This document shows positions 56,085-64,000 of a DNA stretch of 64,000 nt, piece by piece; the first letter of the stretch is position 1, and each line of letters opens with the position of its first letter. The notes under the pieces were generated by a model. The model ran no database searches. It was not told the origin of the DNA and saw nothing but the letters and a program-made list of their open reading frames with translations. This stretch comes from Odontocerum albicorne (taxonomy: Eukaryota; Arthropoda; Insecta; Trichoptera; Odontoceridae). The position numbers and the translations under genes were made by a program. The DNA is taken from contig OX463856.1 of NCBI GenBank assembly GCA_949825065.1, forward strand, positions 12,585,238-12,649,237, read 5' to 3'.

Positions 56085-57795
56085 TAACTCAGAATGAATA
56101 AATTAACTTATGTCTATCATTTTACACCTATTTCAACTATATTTAAATTGATTATTATTGTGTTAAACACATGGACAAAAAAAAGTTTGGATGAAAGATT
56201 ATGCAAAACACAGTTCTCTTTTAAGGCTTTCGTATTCCTCTATAACAGTTGGACGTAAATCAGGATTAATCCGTGCGCTCACGTTACGGTTAAGACTCTT
56301 CTGTAGGCCAGCGGTATCCGGTGCGTATTAAGCCCTGAAGGTGAAAACTGCAACGTTTTTACATCACCAGTATCATAAGCCAAACCTCACAGTAAAATAC
56401 TCCAAAAACCTTATCTAACTGGAATAAAAAGTTCATTTATCTGCTAATACCAAGAATATGTAATTGTTTTGCTTTTGTGAAGTCATAAATTCGAGATTAA
56501 AAAATCTTTTCTTTTTTATTCATTTAAAATATACTATGTTATCATAGGAATCTTCCAGTTCGTATATTAGAATACATTTGAATAAATATATCATTGTTTT
56601 ATAACGATTTGTGTAGACAATTTTTTTAAGGCGGAATAAATGAACATAAAACTATATTTTATTCGTGTTTTACGGTTTGGCAAATTTTTCTAGATGTATG
56701 TATGTTCAAATAGATTTAATCTGTTGACCTCGGCCTTCCCCTCTCATGTACTGTACCATTCTTGCATGGTGAATAATATGGTGTTTATGGCGCCTCAATT
56801 AATAAATTTTTTGTTCAAATACGCAGAATTTTTGCCGAAAAGCCCTCCTCGCTATTTACACTTCATTCGCCATGTTCGCTGAGTTTGCGTTTTAAAAACG
56901 CGCTCCACATGATAAATTGCATAGACGGGAAAGCATAAAGGACGTGATTCGATTCTTGCCTTTTGCGGTGAGAGCTTTCTGCTTTAAATAGTACTATAGA
57001 AAATGTCTGGACAAGAACAAATGGGATGTATAACATAACACTTAAAACCTGAAAATATATTTTTTAAGGTAGCGATATCCAAGCTATTTGTAATGTTTTG
57101 AGGATAAATTATGTAAGGAAAATAATAAGCCTTAATTTGAAATTATCGTCTTTTACTTCCCTGCCCTTTTATTTAAAGATCCTTTCCTCTTCGAGATCGG
57201 TGATTATCATCGCTATCTTGACACAGCAGCTCTGAATAAATATTATTACCAAATAAAACCACTCTCTCAAGTTTTTCTTTCCACACTTGAATTTTCTTCT
57301 GCAATATTAGTTGAAGTATCTCCGTATCCGTTTCAACGTGGTTATCTTCTGATTTCGAAACTTTATTTTAAATTTTGTTCTTATATTTTTTTAGTTTTTT
57401 TTTAGTATATAACACAAAACCTTTGTTACCCCTCAACTATTATGGTATATGTGTACAACTTATTGTCTGGATTATTGAACGAGTTTCAAATAGAAGTTCA
57501 ATTTTTTAAATTAATTTACTGAAGACCAAACTGGTTATAGATCAGCTCATAACCAGAGGCTAATCCATCGATTACAAAAATAAAAATACTTAGCTTCGTT
57601 TTCTTCTTTACCTTGTATTTTCTAGCATACTACTATGTGCATTTCTACACATTTTAGCATTCTACTATGTACTTTATTCAGGTGCGTTAATTGACCTATG
57701 ATGAATTTGTTTCAATCACACAAGGAAAGATCTTAGAAACATTCTGTGTGGTGTACTTTGCAGTTCTCAATCTAAGATCTTTCTCTGTGTCATAA
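56085..57795. other. no gene recognised
   Basis: AT-rich. A 62-codon open frame at 56694 has no recognised motif. Confidence 0.4.
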
Positions 57796-57799
57796 AATC

Positions 57800-57878
57800 G
57801 ATTGCCAATGGGAATCAAACATACAACCTCTAAATTGAAAGATAGTCGTTTTACAAACAAGAACATTAAATATGTCAT
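57800..57878 (-). mobile_element. SINE family A, head fragment
   Basis: Minus-strand tRNA-like head with B-box-like 'atgtttgattcccattgg'. Confidence 0.5.
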
Positions 57879-57884
57879 CGGTAA

Positions 57885-59455
57885 TACTGTAAGAACTTAT
57901 CTAGAATTGCCTAAATTTTACAGATGAGTCAAAAAACGATTTTTCTGCAAAAATAGGTTATAATAAAATAAAAACATCACTTGGTATTGCAGTTACGAAA
58001 AAATGCGTTCCGCGTTGAAAATAAACATATGTGTAATGCAAAAATATGTCTATGATATAAGAGATGAAAATAAATAAAAAAAGTTGCTTTTAGAAAAGAA
58101 AAAAAAAACGAGTTACGTGTTTTTGCAATATCAGCGACGATGTATTGTTTAATTACCAAACTTTTGGTATACTGAATTTTATGGATATTATTTGTTATAT
58201 ACAAGCTGGAAAGCCCGTCCAAGGTTGAGCTTAAGTAGTAACTTAATACTTATTAATTGTTATATTTACATGAGTAACAAATTGAAGTAAAAAAATATTT
58301 AAATTAAGCATTTTTATTTGTTAACAGCATTTTTTTGGTGAAAATAGAATCTGATTTTTCCATTAATTGATTTTTGTTTTGATGGAAGCGCCTGCTGTGT
58401 TTCCTTACTGGATGGTATTATTGTACAAGCTGAAACAAGTTATCTGGTGCGTCGAAAAAGGATTTTTGACGTTGTCGAGGGGGGGTTGTTTTCCCGCTAA
58501 GAGGGCTCGCCGTGTTCTACAGAAAAAAGTAAACCTTATGTATTAGGTGAAAAGTACGAACCTGCCAATAAGAATTAAATTTCCACGGCATAAATTGTTA
58601 CAAAAAACCATTATTATTTAACTAAACAAACATATATTTAGCCTTGGAATGAATCTCCATAACTAAATACTGGTGTAGGTAGATATACAATATTCGTTAA
58701 CTTTATCAAAAGTCTGTCTTTGAGACATGTTAATTTTATAATTTTTTTTATAAATTACAATTTATGGCATGAAAATATAATCCTTATGAGCCAGATTCAT
58801 GTTTTTCTTCCATTAGGATAAGAAAATGTCAAAAATTCGGGCTCTAAACAACTTCTTCCTGCTTTAATAATGATACCATTTAGCAAAAACTCAAACATAC
58901 AACACAAAAATAAATAACCTTCAAAGCTTCAATAAAAATGTCAACTCACCTCGCCGATAGGCATTTCGTCTTTACAAATATTAAAAAAGTAAATTCTTAT
59001 TCCAGGGCCAATTTCAACAAATGATAGGAAATAAATTTTAGTATGTTTTGTAAATCTTTTTACTCTAGACAGCATAATGTATTTGAAAATAGGAACAATA
59101 ATTCTGCTTACCATATATCATATACGTATTTAGTTTTATTTTCACTTCACCGTCACAAGTTGTTTTGTTTCATTTTCGGCTTAACGGTAATAGGCCAAAT
59201 AAAGTATATGAATTTTAGTATTTGTTCCAAATGAAAATCAAGATGAAACCTGTGTAAAGTGACAACCAAGGAAGGTTTGAATTTTTAATAAATTAATATT
59301 GAAAATTTAAACCTTTCTACTTTAGGAATATAAATTCTTTAAGGACGTACATATGTTTGTGGTGTGCATAACGGGCGGTTTATCTGCTGCCATTTTTCAA
59401 ATCTGGCAAGCGGTGCAATTCCATTATATTTTATGTTTGCTGGATTATGAATATG
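57885..59455. other. no gene recognised
   Basis: AT-rich apart from a short GC-richer patch at 58440-58530 with no recognised motif. Confidence 0.4.
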
Positions 59456-59459
59456 TTGC

Positions 59460-60292
59460 ACGAATCGAAAGTGTGAGTTATCTGTTTCAGTACAGGCAAT
59501 TTTTTTAACATTTATTAGTCATAAGCATTGCAGTCGTCAGTCATTGCAATGCTTATACACATACAATATTAAATATTTTGCGATAGGCAAAGTCTTCCAC
59601 ACTGTATATGTGTAAACATTGTAAGTGTGAGTGATTTTTATCAAAATAGGCAAAAAAATAACATTGATTGTCTATAAGCTCGACATATGTAAATAATCGC
59701 TTTGCTTATAAATACACAATGTTTACGATTTCGTCTAATGTAGAAAAGGCAAAATCTGTAACATTCATTCATGTGTATAAACATCGCAAGGGCTAGTCAT
59801 ATGTCTCAGAATAGGCAAAACATTTAATATTGTATGTGTAAAAATGTAATATAGTATGTGTGCACTGTGAGTGTAAATTATATGTCTCAAAAGAGATGAA
59901 ACTCGTTACATTGTATGTGTATTAGTATCGCAGGTGTAGGTCATCTGTCTCAGAACAGGCAAAATCTTCAATAATGTTTGTGTAAAAGTATTGCAGATGT
60001 AAGTTACCTGTCTTAGAACAGACATTTTTTTATATTTAATAAATATACGCATTGCAGGTATTAGTCATGTGCCTCAAAGCAGGTAAATGTTTTTATATTG
60101 AATACATATACGCATTGCAGGTATTAGTCATATGTCTCAAAGCAGGTAAATGTTTTTATATTGAATACATATACGCATTGCATGTATTAGTCATATGTCT
60201 CAAAGCAAGTAAATGTTTTTATATTGAATACATATACGCATTGCAGGTATTAGTCATATGTCTCAAAGTATGTAAATGTTTTCAACATTGAT
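59460..60292 (+). repeat. 63-bp minisatellite with a decay gradient
   Basis: The last four units (about 60045-60285) are nearly identical 63-bp repeats built around 'gtcatatgtctcaaagcagg' and 'tacgcattgcaggtatta'. Upstream, about nine progressively diverged units can be followed to about 59460. Because 63 is divisible by three, a frame stays open across the four good units, giving a 21-residue repeat rich in Tyr, Cys and Lys. That frame (60052-60291) is probably accidental. Confidence 0.9.
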
Positions 60293-61088
60293 TATAAAAG
60301 CATACAACTATTTGAATTCCCAAATTGTTGATCTCAAAAGCCTATAATATCGAATTCCTACCTTTCAGCATACGCTCCACGGCGTACTCGTATCGTCTTT
60401 ATAAGGAATGAAAATAACAAATAAGATTTTATGTATAAGAAGTATACAAAGAGAGGATTTAGAGCTTTCAAGCTTATTTTCGAAGAACTCTTACTGAAAG
60501 ATCCTTTGCAGCAGAAGCTTTGAAGATTCTTTTCAAAACATTGCAATATTCAGAGAATAATCTCTTTCCACTCAATTTTCCAAACATATTGATAGATAAC
60601 AATTCTATTGGAAATAAGATTTTCAGTAAACCAAACAGTTACTCATCTTCATATTTATAAAATAATATTCATAAATTTGCCCATACATAATACCATCATG
60701 CTATATACCTTTTGGGGTAAATAGAGAAGAGATATCTCTACACAAACACTCCTAACAGCCTTATCCTCACTCATACATTCTGTCACACAAGCTCTTCTGT
60801 TTCTTATGCTTCTTTCCTTTTCTCGAAATAATTTTTTCCAGCCATCCTATTCCATTAATTCATAGGTTTACCTCATTATTATGTACTTTTTTTCCAGACG
60901 TAAATGCATATAATATAGATATTTCAAACCTTATTCTCTCAGAATGTTCAATTCATCTTAAGATTATTTCCCTAACTTTTCTTATAACATCCGACTTTGA
61001 CATACAGTTATCTGTAATCTGTTCATTTTATACTTTATCACACAATCTAATACCAGGTATTCTTCGCAAAGAACGCATTTATTATGTT

Positions 61089-61329
61089 GTTTATAATTAA
61101 GGCACTAACATTGTGGAAGTTTAAAGACATTGTAATTTGTTTTATCAAACACTGTTTATTCCACTTTTTGTAACGGTATAACCCTATCGGTTTCAAGGTT
61201 TTCCTCATCATCAGGAAGCACAAACAAGTCTTATTTTTACTCCCCTGATGATGATGTGAAAACCTTGAAGCCAGTAGGGCTATACCGGTACAAAAAGTGG
61301 AATAAACAGTGTTTGATAAAACAAATTAC
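61089..61329. mobile_element. Penelope-derived foldback E with 17-bp duplication
   Basis: A 241-bp palindrome flanked by a perfect 17-bp direct repeat, aacgcatttattatgtt, at 61072-61088 and 61330-61346. The left end holds the 45-bp extension ('gtttataattaaggcac') also seen in foldbacks A and D. The arms contain 'accctatcggtttcaagg' (left) and 'gtggaataaacagtgtttg' (right). Confidence 0.85.
61245..61292 (+). ncRNA. hammerhead-ribozyme-like core
   Basis: On the plus strand: CTGATGA at 61245-61251, a short GTG-AAAAC helix region, GAAGC where GAAAC is expected, then a CAGTA/TACCG-type helix III followed by GTA. The same core on the minus strand of the left arm reads CTGATGATGAGG, then GAAAC. The conserved positions are partly altered here, so this copy is probably inactive. 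Confidence 0.25.
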
Positions 61330-61474
61330 AACGCATTTATTATGTTCCTATCTCTTTTCTTTAGTGTCCAGACTTAACTTGTAGTAGAGCTTGTGTATAA
61401 CTCATAAATACCATCATCCTATTTCTCTGTTGGGGTAAGTAAAGAGGACAAATCATCAAAATTCTCTATGATGG

Positions 61475-62435
61475 CATACTACTCGTACTATGGTCCACAA
61501 GGCGGCCTAAAAACCGGTAAAAGCCTGACATGAAATTACAGGATGGTAACGCGTATTCGTCCAGTGTTTTAGGCATTTTTAAATAATTGACTTATAAATT
61601 AAACAATAAGCTTAATCAATTGTGTTTGTGTTATTTATATTTTATTACATGTAGAATTACTGGGACTTGTTAACGAAAAATTGATCAAACTGGTTTTGGC
61701 AGGAGTTTGAATTCGGAAAATTAGTTTTCACCACTTAGAAACTCCTGAAAAGATCAAAACAAATGATGATCCCAGTCAACTTGAACAATTTTCACCGAGA
61801 GACTATAGAAAAATGTGGTTTGGTGTTGTTATGCTGGAACACAACGCATTTTCTATTGGTTAATTCTGGCCTTTTCTTGTTGATTTCTTGTTTCAATTTG
61901 GCTAATTGTGAGCAGTTCTTATTGGAATCAAAAGTTTGGTTTAGTTGCAGCAGTTAAAATTTAACAATTCCTTTCTAATCTCACCAGATACACAACATGA
62001 CAATATTTTGATGCATTTCAACTTTTCCAAACGCTTGTACTGTATCACCTTACCATGTCCATGTTTTTTTGGCTAACGGTATTGAAAATAAGACACTTTA
62101 TGTATATTACTAATGATGACTCATTTGCAAAAAAAAACAAGTTTTCAACGTCTTTCAGAAGTGAGTTAGGAATAGAAATCGATCTATTATTTTTTTACTG
62201 AGGTGATGCAGCGCCCAACTTTTGAGCTTGATGACCATTACATTTCTCTCAGGAACAACATTCTGCACATTGAAAAATCTAAAGCATTGGCGTCGTATAT
62301 AGTTATTTATTTTCACAAGTTTGCAACGCGTTTTCGCCTTTTTTTTTAAATACGAACATATCTTAATTTTCTGACTTATTTGAAGATTAAAAAAACAATT
62401 GCAAGGGCTTACTGACCACAACAAAATAAATTTTC
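61475..62435. other. no gene recognised
   Basis: A minus-strand stretch at 62155-62340 resembles 38100-38260 over a short core ('caagtttgcaacg'), a hint of one more dispersed repeat. Nothing else is supported. Confidence 0.35.
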
Positions 62436-62440
62436 TAGGG

Positions 62441-62578
62441 TTGATCGCTGGATGTAACTTTTTTAAAATAGAAAAGGGTTATATTCTAGTTTTTATTCCA
62501 GCATTCTTTTACATCTTCCAAACTGGTTGGATTTTTTGGTTGGAGGGATTGCTACAAGGCAATAAACCCACCATGTTA
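62441..62578 (+). mobile_element. SINE family A, diverged
   Basis: Traces of the B box and linker, then a clearer body ('ttttttggttggagggattg') ending 'aaacccaccatgttatt'. Confidence 0.55.
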
Positions 62579-62839
62579 TTAAACAAAACTTTATACCCTA
62601 TATGATCTAACTAAAAGTCCAAAAGTAAACCTGAGGCACCCTATTGAAAAGTGTGAATGTTTAACATAAGCCAATGCCCGTCGGCCAATTAAATACTCAA
62701 TAAATTTTTATAAAAAAAAATATGGTATTATACAATAGTTTGACCAGTAAAAGCATCGTGACCTATTTAGTTCATTGTAATTTTTCAATGTATCACATAT
62801 AGATAATTGCTGAGTTTTTTTTTTCAAAGCATAAATAAT

Positions 62840-63260
62840 GAATTCTTCTTCTTCATCGCCTGTTTTCTTCGGAACATTGTGGACTTCTGCTATGTCTGGA
62901 GCTTGGTGTACCGTCCGTCTCCAGCCTTCCCTGTCCTGAGTAATGTTTAATGCACTACTTAAAGATGATATCGTTAACTCTCTTATTTAGTTCATCCATC
63001 TCACAGCTCACTTTTCCTTGCTCACCATTCCTCAACTATCCCCATGATCATCAGTTTCACCAAACTTTCATAATTCTGTTTTGCAATATGTTCTAAGTAC
63101 GTTCGGGCTTTTTTGCTTAATGCTGTTCAAAGTCTTTCAGTAATCTCAAATTCTTGGATAATAAAAACGTTGGTGCGCCTTTCATCCATGGGATACGCAT
63201 TTGCTTCCAACACCACATCTCGAAGGCGTGTATAATGTTTCTTTTTCATCGTTCATGTTT
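62840..63260 (-). pseudogene. non-LTR reverse-transcriptase tail
   Basis: The minus strand across frameshifts gives HAFEMWCWKQMRIPWM, then traces of the LxHIxR region, and QDREGWRRTVHQAPDIAEVH followed by KKTGDEEEE. This is the AFEMWxWRRMxxIPW, DREGWRR and poly-Glu order of a non-LTR tail. It shares its final residues with 18480-18765. Confidence 0.7.
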
Positions 63261-63264
63261 GCAC

Positions 63265-64000
63265 TTAATATAGCGCTATGAAAAATATAAGATATTTAAC
63301 TACATGGATTTTGGTAGTTGTTAAGCATTGATTAAAAATAAATGTTTTAATATCAAGAAAAATTTACTAATCAGCAAGTTTAAATATGAAAAAAAAACTT
63401 ATCTAGTTATTATTATCACAAAACACGCGGTACGCCGAGATTATATTTGATTTTATATTACATAATTTAACATTACATTAATTTATATTACATCATTTTA
63501 CATAACATAATAATACGATGGCCCATTTCGGTGGATTACGTTCTGTTATAACAAGTTTTAATACATTATAAAATATACAAAGTTTATTTTTTAGAAGCGA
63601 GGGGTAAGAGAAAGCACTTAATTTTATCTGGAAGGGAGAACCTTATTCAGGTATATTGTAAAGTTAAATAATGTGCAAACATATCACATCTGAAACATCG
63701 GTGGGTTTGTTTTCAGCCGAGAACAAGGGGTGGGACCTTTTAATGGGAACATTAATTGGTGTGATGTCAGTATAAGACTTGGTAGAAGATTCAGAAGTAA
63801 TTTGCAATAAACGGAATTCAAGAACTCGGTAAATAGAGGGAAGGAACATAATTATCGTATAAGTTTAGTGTTATTTTTTTGGTTTTATATGCATTGTTCT
63901 GAGAATGTATTAGTTACAGAATATTTATGAGATAATTGTTAATGGTTTAGACACCAACCAGAAATACTCGTATATTGAGGGGACGTCAAGTGAAAACTGT
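63265..64000. other. no gene recognised
   Basis: AT-rich to the end of the window, including a 'catta'-like low-complexity run at 63455-63505. Confidence 0.4.

Larger units (their letters stand above)
60645..61470 (-). pseudogene. non-LTR C-terminal remnant (family N), split by a foldback
   Basis: Reading down the minus strand: VWTLKKRDRNIINA at about 61420-61335, then the inserted foldback E, then LRRIPGIRLCDKV, NEQITDNCMSKSDVIRKVRE, IILRWIEHSERIRFEI and RRACVTECMSEDKAVRSVC down to about 60645. Block order matches the other family N tails. The insertion lies between two blocks that are adjacent in the protein, which proves that the remnant was there first. Confidence 0.7.

Noticed and set aside
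60052..60291. A possible 79-residue repeat protein
   Set aside because: The frame exists only because the tandem unit length is a multiple of three; no start context or supporting domain is seen.
62155..62424. Similarity of a minus-strand frame to one at 38079-38339 ('RCKLVK' in both)
   Set aside because: The shared part is short and AT-rich; it hints at a dispersed repeat but is not enough for a gene or element call.

Overview
The window is AT-rich, intron-poor-looking eukaryotic DNA made almost entirely of transposable-element sequence. The element mix (mariner, a hAT-like MITE, a possible Helitron end, Jockey- and RTE-like non-LTR retrotransposons, Penelope-like elements, tRNA-derived SINEs, short satellites) and a short TTAGG-type tract suggest an arthropod, most likely an insect. 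That is an inference. I found no convincing host gene, no rRNA gene and no genuine tRNA gene; the tRNA-like signals belong to SINE heads.

Layout. 1-3.1 kb: a SINE, a small palindrome and a 5'-truncated Jockey-like retrotransposon (minus strand) with an open 785-codon reverse-transcriptase frame. 3.5-5.3 kb: an unclassified dispersed repeat, a TA-flanked MITE and worn retrotransposon 3' ends. 6.3-8.1 kb: a 0.39-kb hAT-like MITE, then 14 bp later an almost complete mariner (1.29 kb, terminal inverted repeats and TA duplication intact, one internal stop). 10.2-11.3 kb: a Penelope-derived palindrome with a 12-bp target-site duplication. 11.4-24.7 kb: retrotransposon scraps, SINEs, short tandem repeats, two more Penelope foldbacks and a second SINE family. 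24.8-25.34 kb: a 12-unit, 45-bp satellite with a 270-bp higher-order period. 26.8-38.7 kb: SINEs, a nested SINE-in-MITE insertion, a Helitron-like 3' end and retrotransposon C-terminal scraps. 39.56-41.3 kb: a satellite of about 125-bp units split by a decayed mariner. 42-54.7 kb: RTE and other non-LTR remnants, a third mariner remnant, a Penelope foldback and a 127-bp-period tandem array. 55.8-64 kb: SINEs, a 63-bp minisatellite and a retrotransposon remnant interrupted by a Penelope foldback with a 17-bp target-site duplication.

All recognisable reading frames belong to mobile elements. Non-LTR copies are nearly all reduced to the C-terminal end of the reverse-transcriptase protein, the expected result of 5' truncation. 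Only the 691-3048 frame keeps its catalytic residues without interruption, and it lacks nearly all of its endonuclease.

The most unusual structure is a family of Penelope-derived head-to-head palindromes. Three insertions have direct repeats of 12, 12 (one mismatch) and 17 bp, and all three share the same asymmetry, with one end about 45 bp longer. They carry a hammerhead-ribozyme-like core. This suggests that the palindrome itself moves as a unit.
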